From Microbotryum silenes-acaulis (taxonomy: Eukaryota; Basidiomycota; Microbotryomycetes; Microbotryales; Microbotryaceae), in contig QPFY01000019.1 of assembly GCA_003665825.1 (NCBI GenBank), positions 399,828-463,827 on the forward strand: a stretch of 64,000 bases of DNA, read 5' to 3'. Under the pieces are notes generated by a model. The model was not told where the DNA came from. It saw nothing but the letters and a program-made list of their open reading frames with translations, and did no database searches. The position numbers and the translations under genes were made by a program. Positions 1-12,500 of this stretch are shown piece by piece. Positions within the stretch are counted from its first letter, which is position 1, and the number at the start of each line of letters is the position of its first letter.

Positions 1-1837
1 GTTTTACGAACAGGGAGGTAGTGAAGGGCATAGTGAGAAGGATTTGAAGGGGGCGAGAAAAATTTTGGACAAGGCGACGCAGGTCCCGTTCAAGAAGGTT
101 GACGAGTTGGCCGAGATTTGGTGCGAATGGGCCGAAATGGAGGTCCGGAACGAGTGGGTTTTGTGCGATCTCACGCGAGGAAGCATATCATTGGTTACTG
201 ACCCTCATGGTTTTTGGCTGTCCCAGGAACTACGATGAGGCGATCAAGGTCATGCAGAGGGCCACGACGATACCCAAAAAATGGAAAGAGATCTCCTTCC
301 ACGACGAGGTACGTCCATCTCATGGCGCCCATCTTTCTACACATCGTGTGTGCTAATCGTCATCTGCTTTTGGACGCCTCATGACCCAACAGAAACTCTC
401 CCCGCAAACGCGGCTATTCAAGTCGATCAAATTGTGGTCTTTCTACGTCGACCTCGAGGAATCGATCGGTTCGGTCGAGTCGACCAAGGCCGTGTACGAC
501 CAGATCTTTGAACTCAAAATTGCAACTGCGCAGATCGTGATCAACTATGCCAACTTCCTGGAAGAGAACCAATACTGGGAGGAGAGCTTCAAGGTGCGCC
601 GATTGAAGAAAAAAAAATCAACCGATTAGGAGATGTGGTTTACTTACCGTCCTTGGGGATTGATATTTCGCTCACAATCAGGTTTACGAACGAGGTGTGG
701 ATCTGTTCACTTATCCGATCGCGTTCGAGATCTGGAACGCATATCTTTCCAAGTTTATCAAACGTTATGTGCGTGCGAAATCAGGGACCCTTGCTTTTGC
801 CTTGATTGCTCACACTCCTTCCCTCTTTGCTGTTGTCATACAGGGCGGTGACAAGATTGAACGCGCACGGGACCTCTTCGAACAGGCATTACAAGACTGC
901 CCCGCAAAGTTCACCAAACCGTTGTTCTTGCTCTACGGGCAGCTGGAGGAAGAGCATGGATTGGCCAAGCGGGCGATGGCCGTGTACGATCGTGCGACGA
1001 GGGCCGTCGAGTCCAAGGATCGTATGGAGGTGCGTTCCCAACGACGGCTGGCTCTTGAGCTTGCAAAAAAAACGTGCGAAACAAACTGACCCCCCCCGCG
1101 TCGCTATCCTTGTGCACCCAGATGTTCACTTACTACATCGCCAAAGCGACCGCCAACTTTGGTCTACCCGCCACGCGGCCCATTTACGAGCGAGCGATCG
1201 AGCAATTGCCCGATCGTCAAACGGCGCAAATGTGTCTCCGTTTCGCCGCGCTCGAACGTAAATTGGGCGAAATCGATCGGGCCAGGGCCATCTTTGCTCA
1301 CGCGAGTCAATTCTGCGACCCGAGGGTCGAACCGGACTTTTGGAACGCTTGGAATACGTTCGAAATCGAGACTGGGTCAGAGGATACTTTTCGAGAAGTC
1401 AGTGATGGGGAAAATTTCCGAGCCCCCCCCCCCGTCTCTTAGTTTGCGAAGAACTTGAGGACTGAATTTTCCATGGTTTTGTTTTTCTTCGTTCGCAGTA
1501 CTTGCGTATCAAACGAGCCGTTCAAGCAGCTTTCAATACCGAAGCGTCTTATCTCGCTGCCAAGTTACAACAAGTGCAACAAGGTGGTCAGAAGGCGATC
1601 GAGGCCGTTCATGGAGGTGTCGAGGTCGATCCGATGGCAGCTTTGGATGCGGCAACGGGTCATACCCAAGCGTCTGCATCGACTTTGACTGGCTTCGTCA
1701 AGGCTTCGGGATCGGGCTTGAAGGGGAATACGGATGAGCTTTCCGGAGTGGAGGTACCCCCGACGGGCAACCAGGATGAGATCGTTATGGATGACGACGA
1801 CGACGATGATGGGGGGGAAGAGGGGGATGACGAATAA
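1..1837 (+). CDS. SYF1: Pre-mRNA-splicing factor SYF1 (XAB2 family), C-terminal part
   Basis: SYF1 is a HAT-repeat scaffold of the Prp19-associated (NTC) complex that acts in the nucleus in spliceosome activation. The 5' end lies outside the window. Seven exons splice in frame: 2-153, 227-308, 393-593, 682-768, 844-1029, 1122-1397, 1499-1837; all introns are GT-AG and phases match. The joined protein shows successive HAT helices with the W..W/Y..E spacing, for example AEIWCEWAEMEVRN, FEIWNAYLSKFIKRY and DFWNAWNTFEIETG, then the conserved YLRIKRAVQAAFNTEASYLA segment. It ends in an acidic Asp/Glu tail and TAA at 1835-1837. It converges on the next gene with a gap of about 290 bases. Identification rests on the order and spacing of the HAT motifs and the C-terminal block typical of SYF1; confidence is high. 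Confidence 0.93.
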
Positions 1838-2124
1838 GGTGCAAAGCGCCGTCCTGACTGTAGCTTCTCGTGGTGTTGGAATGAAGAGAGAGAATGGACT
1901 TGGCTAAAAGCTCAAGCCAAGCGACAAGCCAAGGGCGCGAATGATGGGGAGCTGAGCTGTTTGCAGAGAACAAATACTAACAACAGATGCCGCAACAAGT
2001 GGAACGATTACCAGACAAGCCTATGCGAGTGCAGATTCTTGCGGGTGTGCGGAGCGAAAACGGATATGCGAAAGCGAAAAACTGGAAATGCGAAGGAACC
2101 CAAAACTTGAAATAAGGCAAGAAA

Positions 2125-5100
2125 TCACCTTGAAGCCGCGCTTCCGTGCAGAGGACCGCCGAACCTCGCACTCTGGACAGTTGGCTCAGCCTGAGCGGGT
2201 CGTTGACTACCGCTCATATGGGCACCGACGATGGGGGGGCGAGGGAGGGAGAGCGGTCGGATCCCTGGAACACCCCTCGCTTTCGAACGGGGATCGACGG
2301 CACCCATGCTGGAGCGAGAATCGGTCGCTGACACGCTCGATGATGAGGTTGGGCGTGGGCTCAGCGCGGACAGCGCCGACACGTGAAGGAAGGGCGAGGC
2401 ATTCCTCTGCATCACCATGGGGATGCGGACGAGATCCTTGGCGGGCTTGTAAGCACTGGCGTGCGCCGACGACCGCGGCGTGGACGCCAAGGTGAGGGAG
2501 TGGGACAAAGAAAGTTGAAGTAGGGGACTCGGATATGCTGATGGCTGAGATACGTGCGTCGTGGGAGGGTGAGGGGAAACCGTCGCCCGAAGAGCGGGAT
2601 GAAGAGGTGCAGAGGCAAAGGGTGTATGGGTCTGCGACTGAGCGTTTGGCTGGTAGTCTGCCCATGGTTGTGGCGCAAGATGGGTGACGGGTGAGGTAGA
2701 ACGAGACCTCGGCGGGATCGCAGGATGAGCGGCGTCATTGACAGAAGGTTGCGGGAGTGTGCGATTGGCTGGCCCAAGTGGTGGCACTGTTGGTTCGTTG
2801 GGCAAGACCTTTGCCGCCACCTCGCCGGCTCGCTTCAAGCGAGGCAGTGCCGCTGGAGGAGCCAAAATGGTCGAGAATGCAGGAGGCTTAGAAGTCGATC
2901 CCAGATCAAATGGGTCCGGGACCGATGCGAAATGTGTTGGCTTTTCGTGAAGACGTGGCGGAATGAATAGTTGCCGTCGTGCGTTCGCTTGAGCTGCAAC
3001 CGCTCGACACGACTTGGCACGACCGTTGGCGTAATCCGAGCCGCTGTCCTCGGCAACTTCGCTATCCTCCATTTCGAACTCGGAATCGGTCTCGACAACG
3101 GCGCTGCCGCGTTTCTTCGACTTCTCCGCTTTTGCTGGTGGCCTGGTTTGGCTGGTTTCCCATGCTCTGATCATCTCGGGAGAGGGCGTAGGCCTAGCGA
3201 CGGCAAAAAACCTTCCGTTCATCCCGGCATCGATCTCAAGTGCTCGAGTAATTCCTCGTCTGCCTTCATCGATCCCATCCAGACGCCAGGGTGTCGTGTA
3301 ACCTTTCCCTTCTTTAAGCTCCCGGCCCACAATGGAACCTCGATCGAGCTCGGCGAAATCCTCCTCGTTGTCACTGCCGTAGTCTATCTCGAAGGAAAGA
3401 AGCTGCCTGTCAAGTTCAGGATGCCCTCGTCTGGTATTGAAGACGAAGTCAAAGTGATGGTTGGTGTCATCCTGGACGTCACTGTCCGTTCCGTCGTCGT
3501 TGTCGTCGTCAGCGCTTGACGAGGTAGACGCCGCCGCCGATGCTGCAAGCGGGGTCACGGAAAACGGAGCGGGAACATCACACGGTCGAAGAGCCTGCTG
3601 TGCGACACGCTGTGTCCTCCTCAAACCAAATGATTCGGCACTCATTAAGTCGGCAGAAGCGAACATCGAAGGGGTCGGCAGCCGCTCCTGTGGGACCGAC
3701 GACAGCGCCCGGGCCTTGCCCTTGCCTTTGTTGTTCGGATCATACGGTCGGACAGCGTATCCAAGCAAGTGGGCCGGCATTGTGAAGTACTCGAGCAGCG
3801 GATTGAATCGCGTGTCGGGCGGTGCGGGTGGCGCGATGTTGCGCAACTCGATGCCGGGAGGTCCGCCAAGTGGTCGCCAAGTGGGTCGGCCATCAATGAC
3901 AGGCGCGGCTCGTGTGACAGGTGCTACGGATGCGACGGGTGCAGCAACAGCTGTAGGTGTGGCGACAACGACGTGCGCAAAGGACCGGGCAGGCACAACA
4001 GATATAGCGGGAGCGGCCGGTGCAAGGGGAACGGCAGGCGCAACAGGAGCGATTGGTGCAGCTGGCGCAATGGACGTGAGGGGGGCGACGGGAGCAACGG
4101 GAGCAACGGGGGGGACGAGGGCGACGGGGCCAGCGGAGGCAATAGATATGATGAGCTCCACAGGTGCAACAGGTGCCAGAGGTGGCACAGGCTCGGGAGC
4201 CAAAGCCATCTCCATTTTGCGGACAATAGGCTTCGTGTCGACGACGATTGAGCCCATTCGATGATCCGTAGGCGTCGAGACCGGTGCCATCGATGTGCTA
4301 GATAACGGCGTGCTCGAAATCGACGCGCTCGACGTCGATCCACTTTGTTCCATCGCGACGCCCAGGTTCGAGCTGTCGGCAACGCCGTCGAGATTGGGCT
4401 GGATTACTGGTGAGATCACCGGGGACCGAGGGACCCTCACTTGAGGTTGATAGTCTGCCTTGCGCTTCTTGCGAGGGAGTTGCATCACTGGGACAACAAG
4501 CTCGAAGGTTGAAGAGCGTGTCGCAGACCGAGGAGGCCGGGCAGCGGTCGAGGGTTTAGGGGCCGCAGCTGGACGTGCCGCTGGTGCTGGCGCGGAAGGT
4601 GCTGCCTCGCGTTTGGGAGCAGATGTCTCAGGAGATTGGGAGGTGGGCTTGGCCTGGGGATTGCGAGCGGGTACGACACGGGAGTTGGGGGCGGATGCCA
4701 AACTCGAGGCCGGGGCCCGAGAAGGGGTGGGAGGTGGATGGAGCCTCGAAGCGGCACTCGCAGTTTGACTGATCCGCTCGTTCGCCCGAGAGGTTGAAGC
4801 GGTCGGGCCATCCCGGGCAGCTGTTGCAGAGCGATGAAACCATAAGGTTAGCTCAGGGCAGCCACCTACAAATGCCGAATATGCCCACCTCGTTGCACTA
4901 TCGGGCTACTACCCGTCAAAGTATCTCGGTCTCGGGTCAGTCCGGCTCCGGCTCTGGCAGATGGCGTCGACACCTTCTGGGGTTTGGCCAACTTCCCCTC
5001 CGCTTCCAAAGCCGACTTGAGATGTAGAGCTCGCTCCACAAGTTGGGGACGCTGTGCAGTCGCCGGCTTGCGTCGTACTGCATTTTTACTGCGGCGTGCA

Positions 5101-6791
5101 GATGCGGAAGTCGTACACGCTGCTTGTACCTCTGTCATCATCTCGGACCCATCGTTCCGGGGTAGCGTTTCGACCTTGTTGCGCTTGTAGGGGACTGCAG
5201 TTGGAGAACACTTGTGCGCTTTGATCGACTTGATGGGTCTCTCATCTTCGTTGGAAGAAGAAGAGGAGGAGGAGGGAGAAGAAGACGTGCTGTCGCTTTC
5301 CTCGTTCGAACTCTCAATGATGCGAGGGCGCTTTCTCGTCACCTTCTTGAGCGGTGGGGGCGAAAGCGCGGCCGGCGCATTCGACGTCGAAGAGCTCGAT
5401 GACGAAGTACTGGAGCTTGATCGGCCACTGCTGGACTCGGAGGAGGACGGACTTGCTTTCACGATAGGCGGTGGTGCCTTCGACAAAGCGGACGAGGCCG
5501 AGTTCGAAAGCGATTCCGAGTCCTCCAAGGAGTCTTCCAACGGCGAGGCGCTCGATGAAGGTGAAGGGGCCCGCGGTCTCTTCGTCTGGATCTGCTCCTT
5601 CTTGGTGGTTGAAGGCGGTGCGATGACCCGAGCTCGCACTTTGGGCGACATCGAGGCTCTCGTGGAGGAGTCCGAGGACGACGACTCGGAATTCGACGAT
5701 TCAGATCGAGCGATCAACCGTTTCTTCTTCGGAGGCTGCCGTGCTCGAGGAGACGACGATCCCGAACCTGACTCCGATTCCGAGTCTGATGTTGAGCCGG
5801 ATAATGACTCCGAGGATGACTCCGTGGACGACTCCGTGGACGACTCCGTGGATGACTCCGAGGATGACTCCGAGGAAGATCCATCTGTAGAGGACGATTC
5901 CATGCTAGAGTCGTCGTCGCCTCGGACGGTGCTGACGATGGTCACCTTCTTTGTCTTGTTGGATCGAGCTTTAAGGATTCGTGGTGGAGGTTTAACCTTG
6001 GCCTTGGTCTTGATGTTGATGCGTGCAAGGCGAAGTCGGGCTGAGCCTGCGCGGGAAGCAGTAACGGCGGAACCGGAGAGCTGGAAACGTCGAGACTTGG
6101 CTTTGGCCTCATGGAGGAGCAGCTCATCCTCGGACGAGGATTCTTCGTCGGACGAAGATGACGACGATGAGGTTTCGGTGGGTGTAGTCTTATCGTCTTG
6201 GAGCCGTAGCATCGAACTTGGCTGTGCTTTGACCGGTTGGGGCTTCAAAGCTGGCTTGGACGTTGAAGCCGTGGGCTGAGCTGTAGCCGGAGCTCGAGTC
6301 TGCGACCGAAAAGAGTGCGATTGGGACGGCTCTTGTCGCTTGTGTTTGGATGGCACGAGCTCGAGCGAGAAGGATGTTGACTTGAACGTCGACGGTTTGA
6401 ATACCTGGGGTGGGTCATGTGCGATGAAGAGGGCGGAAAGGAGCGAGGCAATGCGAGGCCACGAATAGAAGTATCAATACACGCGAATGCGATGGAGGTC
6501 AGTTCAGGCATGGCGGCGGGGCGCGGGGGGCCTCTTGCTCTGAAGCAGGATGGAGGTGCTCTTCACCAGTAGGCTCTGAATGACCAGATGTACCTTTGGG
6601 AACGGTCCAGACGCAATGCTGCGACTGGTTTTACCGCCGACGGACGACACGGCGTGATGAGGACGCCCACTCGCGCTCGGTCCTGCCACCGGCGCCGCTC
6701 GTGCTGCTGAAGGCGCTGAAGACGGCGAGAGCATGCGACCCTTGCCCTGGGAAGTTGAGGAAGATCCATTTGCGGGAGGCGGTCGAGGCAT
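2125..6791 (-). CDS. Large Ser-rich, low-complexity, probably nuclear protein of unknown function (1469 aa)
   Basis: I do not recognise this protein. Three exons join in phase: 6791-6594, 6404-4889 and 4820-2125; introns of 189 and 68 bases, GT-AG. The ATG at 6791 is chosen because the frame from there runs through all three exons; the upstream frame is open for a while, so a farther start is possible. Residues about 100-400 hold long Ser/Glu runs, including SSTESSTESSTESS, alternating with basic patches such as PPKKKRL and KKRKAD that look like nuclear localisation signals. The third exon has a Pro/Ala-Val repeat region, then one non-repetitive block at about residues 1030-1125 (GHPELDRQLLSFEIDYGSDN onward, ending near ARPTPSPEMIRAWE) that could be a small domain. 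A chromatin or transcription role is only a guess from composition. It is divergent from the NRPS gene. Confidence 0.72.
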
Positions 6792-7482
6792 GACCCCCAA
6801 CCCTGGCTGGGTGGGCGTTACCACAACGCGCAGGAGACGTTGCGACAGCCACGGGCAAATGTCACGAGGCAGGAGCGAGAGCGAGAAGAGACTGCAACAC
6901 AGCGCGCTGAGTACTTGACGGTCGTCGACTGCCGTGTGCTCGAGTCCGATGTGCCCAGCTTTTCCGACTGAACTTGAAGCGTACGGTAGGACCATCCTAG
7001 ACTTGCAAGGGTGTGGTACCTTATCACCTTGGTAGTTCAATATTTTACTAACTGGTACGATCGTGCGTATTCCAGCTTGTGAGCGTGGGCACTGCGTCTG
7101 AGACTCGGAGTCGCATGGTTGCAAGTCGGATTCATTTTTCATCACATTCAGTAGCGTTCACATCACGATCGCCTTCTTCGTGTTCGTCCTCCAGAAGGAC
7201 TCAAAACGTGTTTCATGATCATTTCTGATTTCACACAGCTCTCCCAGGATGCCACCCTTGTATGTCATGTCACCGTCGGATGAGCATCTTTTGCTCGTCG
7301 AAGCCTCCTGATATCCTGATGATCGCCTCCGTCCGGTCGACGTCACGTGCCGGCCGGGCATGACGAAATCGGCGCCTTGGACGGCATAATTAGCTCGACC
7401 TTCGCGTGGAGCGCTACACCTTGGATGAGTCACTCGTTGCATTTTGGCTTCCTTACAATCTGTGCGAGCGCCGACAACACCG
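6792..7482. promoter_or_regulatory. Divergent intergenic region between the Ser-rich protein gene and the NRPS gene
   Basis: About 690 bases separate the two start codons. Visible candidate sites are TTATCA at 7021-7026 (reverse complement TGATAA, an HGATAR-type GATA-factor site) and an overlapping GACGTCACGTG at 7339-7349 that combines a CRE-like and an E-box-like core. GATA factors of the Urbs1/SreA type control siderophore synthetase genes in other fungi, which makes the first site of interest, but a single match in 690 bases is expected fairly often by chance. No RNA gene or further ORF is convincing here. Confidence 0.35.
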
Positions 7483-10400
7483 ATGGCCGCTTCGGTTCCC
7501 GATTTTCCTCGACTGCCACCCCGTTATGCATACGATGCAGCGAGAATCGAACGGCTCTCGGCTCCGTGGAGGACCAGACGGGCAGCGAACGCCTTTGCAG
7601 CCGAGCAGCACGACTCGGCCGAGTACGGATCAAGTCGGGCAGATGAAGAACCACAGGATGGGAGCCTCTTGAAAGTAGCCGTAGCTATCGTGCTCTCGCT
7701 TCATGCTGGCGACGAGGGCTTCATCTTTGCTGTGCAAGCTGGTGCTGCTGCCAGTCCAGGCGACTCGGGCACGTTCACAACAACCTCGGTTGTCCGCGGC
7801 ATTGTGGATCGAAGGAATGGCAACATTGGCGATCTCTTGCGACAGACACAACATTCGGATAATACTGAGAGCTCCGGTCTCTCGAATGGCCCCCGCGTAA
7901 TGCTCAAGGAAGGAGATGCGCAAGGGTCACGTGGTGCGCCATATCCGCTAATGCTCAGCGTGATCACGGCCTCGCCAGACGTCGAGCTTGAGATCGCCTA
8001 CGATACTTCGCTGGTCCCCGAGTTGGAAGCAAGATGGATCCTCGAGCACGTTCTCGACCTTCACGACCAACTGCTCAAACTTGACGGTTCGAGCCTTGAG
8101 GTCACGCCCCTATCGAGTTTGAGAATGCTGTCTCCGTCGGATCGACAAGTGCTCGTCCAGTATGCAACTTCGGCACCCACCCTCTCGTACGAACACTATC
8201 CCGAAGCAATCACGACTCTGCATGGATTCTTTTTGCACACCGCCGATGCTCACCCCGATGCGCTGGCGCTGCAATTCGACGACCTCGTCCTCTCCTACTC
8301 GCAACTACTTCACCTCGCCGAATACCTCGCCGTCAAGGCGATCATCCCCAATTTCGGGTCGAGGTCCAACCTCGTGATCCCGATCTGCTTGGACAAGTCA
8401 CCCGAAATGATTATCTCGATGCTCGCGGTCTTGCTCTCGGGAGCCGCCTACCTCAACCTCGAACCGGCTTGGCCGGACCAACGCAAGCAGACCATCTTGA
8501 ACGAGCTGAAAGATGTCGGAGCTTTGGCAGACGTCTTCCTTGTCAAGGGCAACGACTGTGAAAATTCCAGATGGTCCGGTTGGGATCAGGCGAAGGAGAA
8601 GACTGTCGTCGATCCTGCGGAAATCGTTAAAGAGCTTCTCGGAAATCTTGGAGAAGTGAAGGACAGTTATCCGATCGAAGAGACGACTTGGCCCCCGGTC
8701 AAGGCAGAGGATTTGGCCTACGTCATTTACACGAGTGGCACAACCGGTTTGCCAAAGGGAATAGCCGTCGAGCATCGCAACGTCTCTGCTTTTCTGAGGT
8801 GAGCCAAGCAAGCCCCTGTCATGGCGGACCTTCCAACAGCGAGTTAAAACTCTGACTCGATTCTCTCGCGATACGCAGAAACTATCGAGGAGTCTTCGGT
8901 CGTGCAAAAGGCGAGCGAGTGCTGCAATTCCCGAGCTATTCGTTCGACGTCTCGGTCATGAACATCTGGGACACATTTGCCGTAAGTAATCACTGTCGTG
9001 AAACCGCCTCAGCTGAGGCCAGGTCAGATTGGCTGATCGTGCGTCCAAATTTGATCCCCCAATAGCACGGCTCGACGCTGTGCATGACCACCCCATCCAC
9101 ACTCATGTCCGATCTGGCCGGTACAATCCTGCGACTGAACTGCACGCTCGTCGATCTTACGCCGACCATCTCCTCGCTCCTCTTCGAGCACCTCGAGTCC
9201 CAACCGCTAGAAGGCGAATCCGTGCTTGAGGCTTGGCAAAGGGCTGGGTTTAAAATCAAGCAACTCAACACGGGCGGAGAGAAGGTTGAAGCTTGGATAA
9301 GGGATGCTTGGATGGATCGAGGCGTGAGGGTCGTGATTGATTACGGACCAACGTAAGTCGCTAGGGGCGAAGCTGGTCGAGCCAATCTGGCTACTGACAT
9401 TTCTTCACTCCTCAGTGAGACGACGGTGGGGGTCATCGCGAACCAATCTAAAGAACGATCGCCACCTTCAGTCCCTATCGGAAGGCCCGTCGGTGCTACA
9501 AGGATCCATGTGCTCTCACCCGATGCACTCGAAACCCTCCCACTTGGCTGCATTGGCGAGATCTGCATCGGAGGAGCACAGGTCACGCGCGGATATATCC
9601 GCTCAAAACTCAACGAAGGAGTTTTTGTCGATGTGGAGGGGCTGGGGAGGATATACCGAACGGGGGATCTGGGCCGATTTCTGGGTGACGGCAAGGGGAG
9701 CATCGAATGTCTTGGCCGAAAGGATGGTCAAGTCAAGGTCAACGGGTTGCGCATCGAGACGGGCGAGATCGAGCAACACCTCACGTCTAAAGTACACCGT
9801 GGGATTCGGAGAGGGGTTGTAGACAAACTCGAGACTGATGATGTTGCCCCGTCGCTTGTCGCGTTCTTGGATCTGTCGACCGACGAGTTTCCGACGGACG
9901 CCGATCGATCGAATGAGGCGGAGCTGGCTGTTCTCCCGTGCTCAACTTCGAACGAATTTGCCAGGGTCGTTGAGGAGGCAAAGAAGTATCTCGGAGGAGT
10001 CGTTCCGTCGTACATGGTGCCAAGGTATTGGCTACCTGTAAATCGAGTCCCAACTCAAGGAATGGGCAAGACCGATCGTAAGTCGCTTCGTCTCTTGGCG
10101 GAACGACACGATTGGAGGACGGCACGCAAAGCGATAAACGACGAAGGCTCGCGCAAGAAAACGGAGGACGAATGGCACCGAACGATGCGCCATGCTTGGA
10201 CAACGGTGCTCAAAATGGATGAAGCCGACATCGGAGATGAGGACGCGTTCACAAGGCTCGGAGGTGACTCGATCGGATTTCTCAAAGTGATCGGCAAGCT
10301 GCGGCAACAGGGGTTCACCATCTCGTTCCGCGAGTTGGTGGACTGCGCGACTCTCACGCAATGCGCAAACGCACTCGAACGTGCTTCGACATTGAACTCC

Positions 10401-12390
10401 GACGCTAGGCCTTCCCCTCGGCAGTATACCGAGTTTTCACTCTTACCTGCGTCGGTGGAACGAGATGCTGTCCTTGACGAGATCAGTGCCGAGTTGGGAA
10501 TCTTGCATGCAGACGTCGAAGATGTGCTTCCGACGGCGCCATCCCAAGATGCGCTCCTCGCAGCCTCGATCGACTCGACGCACTACTACGCCCAAGCAAT
10601 CTATTCGCTCGCTGACGACATCGAGACTGACACCATTTCCTTGGCATTGGGCAATCTGGTTCGTAGGAATGTGGTGCTCAGGACATGTTTCGGTGTACTC
10701 GAAATCACGGGGACGACGATGCAAATCGTTCTCGCGGCAGGGAGCGAGCAGGTCCGCCAGTGCGTCAAAGTGCGGAGGATCGAGGCCGACGACAGCGAGA
10801 TGGATGCTCAAATAGATGTGAGTGATGTCCTTGACGTTGGTTTGAAAACACTACGGCCTACTAAAGACGGAATCTCCGCTGTACAGGAGTGGCTTGCCAT
10901 AGATCGGGCTGCGCACGTCTTTGAATGGGGCCGGTTACTACTCAGCTTTGCGGTCTTTACAAGTCCGAGCTCGGGGAAGAAGAAGCTCGCTTGGAGTATG
11001 CACCATGCCATGAGGTAAGGCATGGTCACCTATCAAAATGTGATTTCTTCGTGATCGCTCAGTCTTTCTCCCTCTTCGTTTCAACAGCGACGGCTGGACT
11101 CTGGAGCTCCTATCGACCGACCTGCGGTGCCTCGTCCACTCGCTCGAACTCGAATCTCGCCCGTCATTCTCGTCCATCGTCAATTGGTGGTCCTCGACCC
11201 CTGCAGATGTTTCCTCGATTGAAAGTTTCTGGAAGACCTACATGGCTGGCGCCCAACCTCTCAACTGGCCTTCACAAGCCCCTTTGAAAGGCGAACAACT
11301 CTCTACGAGCTCGGCCGAGGTATTACATTGGTCCGGCGATCTGAAGGATTTGGCGAAACGAACGGGAATCACACCCGCGATCGCGTCAAGGGTCGCTATA
11401 GCTTTGGCGCTGGGAAGATTCGCAACACGCGACGAGGTCGTCCTTGGAATTGTGAGGTCGGGTAGGGACATTGAGGTTCTTCAGGCGGAGGAGGTCATCG
11501 GACCTTGCGTCTCTGTCCTTCCTTCAAGAACGAAACTGGATCCTCAGATGTCCTTATTGGACTTCGCGGAGAGGGAGACGCAAGATGATCGAAAAGCGAG
11601 AGCGAATCAACAGATTCGCTTGTCGGACTTAACTAAGGTCTGTGAACTATCCGCCCGTAAGGACCTTTTCGATATCCTGGTCACGTACCAATCCTTGGCC
11701 GAACGTGATGACGAACCGAAACATATCAAGAAATTGAGTTGGCCGATTCGACAACCGCCTGAGAAGATTCGTATGCCGACGGCTTATACGCTCTCGATGG
11801 AAGTTACGCCTCAATTGGGCGAGGCGGAGTCGTTCGAATTGGCGTGCTTTTATGATGCGAGGCTCATCGAGAGTGAGACTGTGAAAGGGGTTTTGAAGGG
11901 TGTTGCGAGAATTTTGGATTACTTTGTCGCTGCGCCGTGCACCAAAATAGGGGACGTCAAGTTGGAAGGTGGGGAGGTGCCTACCAGCAAGCGGACGAGA
12001 GAGGTTGAGGAGTTACGGGGAGAAGAAGAGGAAGAAGAAGAGGACTTGGGCGATCTGACAGAGACCAAGCAGAGGATCACTAAAGCCTGGTCGACGGTAC
12101 TGAATATGGATCTTGACGAGATTGGGGACTCGAATTCGTTCGGGTCGCTGGGAGGTGATTCGGTGCGTCCTTGCAAGAAGTCGTTGTCTCGAACAAGCTC
12201 CGTCATTCGACTTGGCTGATGCACGGTGCCATGATTTTTGCAGATCGCGATGATGCGCCTTTCGGTCAGATTGACTAAAGAAGATGTAGCGATCCCTGTT
12301 CAGGCGTTGACCAAGTTGGCAACGGTCAAGGCGCAAGCGAGGTGGTTTGTTAGGAACAAGCAGGAGAAGAAACAGGGGCGAGCGATGTGA
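7483..12390 (+). CDS. Nonribosomal peptide synthetase, (truncated C)-A-T-C-T, siderophore-synthetase-like (1485 aa)
   Basis: Seven exons: 7483-8798, 8879-8981, 9066-9352, 9416-10817, 10887-11014, 11088-12162, 12244-12390; all phases match. The start ATG (7483) is the first after an in-frame stop at 7426. Domains: residues ~70-215 resemble the C-terminal half of a condensation domain without its catalytic motif; A domain ~245-795 with YTSGTTGLPKG (A3), YGPTETT (A5), YRTGDL (A7) and GMGKTDRKS (A10 lysine); T domain with LGGDSI at ~849; complete C domain ~905-1365 with HHAMSDGW (His-His-x3-Asp-Gly) formed across a splice; a second T domain with LGGDSIA at ~1433; then stop. There is no thioesterase, reductase or terminal C domain. 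One A, two T and one C domain suit a dimeric product such as a diketopiperazine; a hydroxamate dipeptide siderophore is my inference. The 69-base intron at 10818-10886 is in frame without stops and easily mistaken for coding. Confidence 0.9.
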
Positions 12391-12500
12391 TGTGCGGAAA
12401 TAGAGACGTATGATTGCAGTGATGGAGAATACCTGAAACTGGAAAGTGAACGAAACTGCATGATACGACTTTGCAACATGAATGGTATAGTACAGCACCC

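Noticed and set aside
3461..4264. Long plus-strand open frame rich in Gly/Ala/Thr repeats opposite the Ser-rich protein gene
   Set aside because: It is the shadow of a Pro/Ala/Val repeat region on the minus strand in high-GC sequence; it has no motif and no splice partner.
5212..6279. Plus-strand acidic open frame of 355 codons
   Set aside because: It is complementary to the Ser-rich exon of the minus-strand gene: TCC/TCG/GAG codons read as GGA/CGA/CTC or, shifted, as Asp/Glu. The minus strand has the phase-matched introns.
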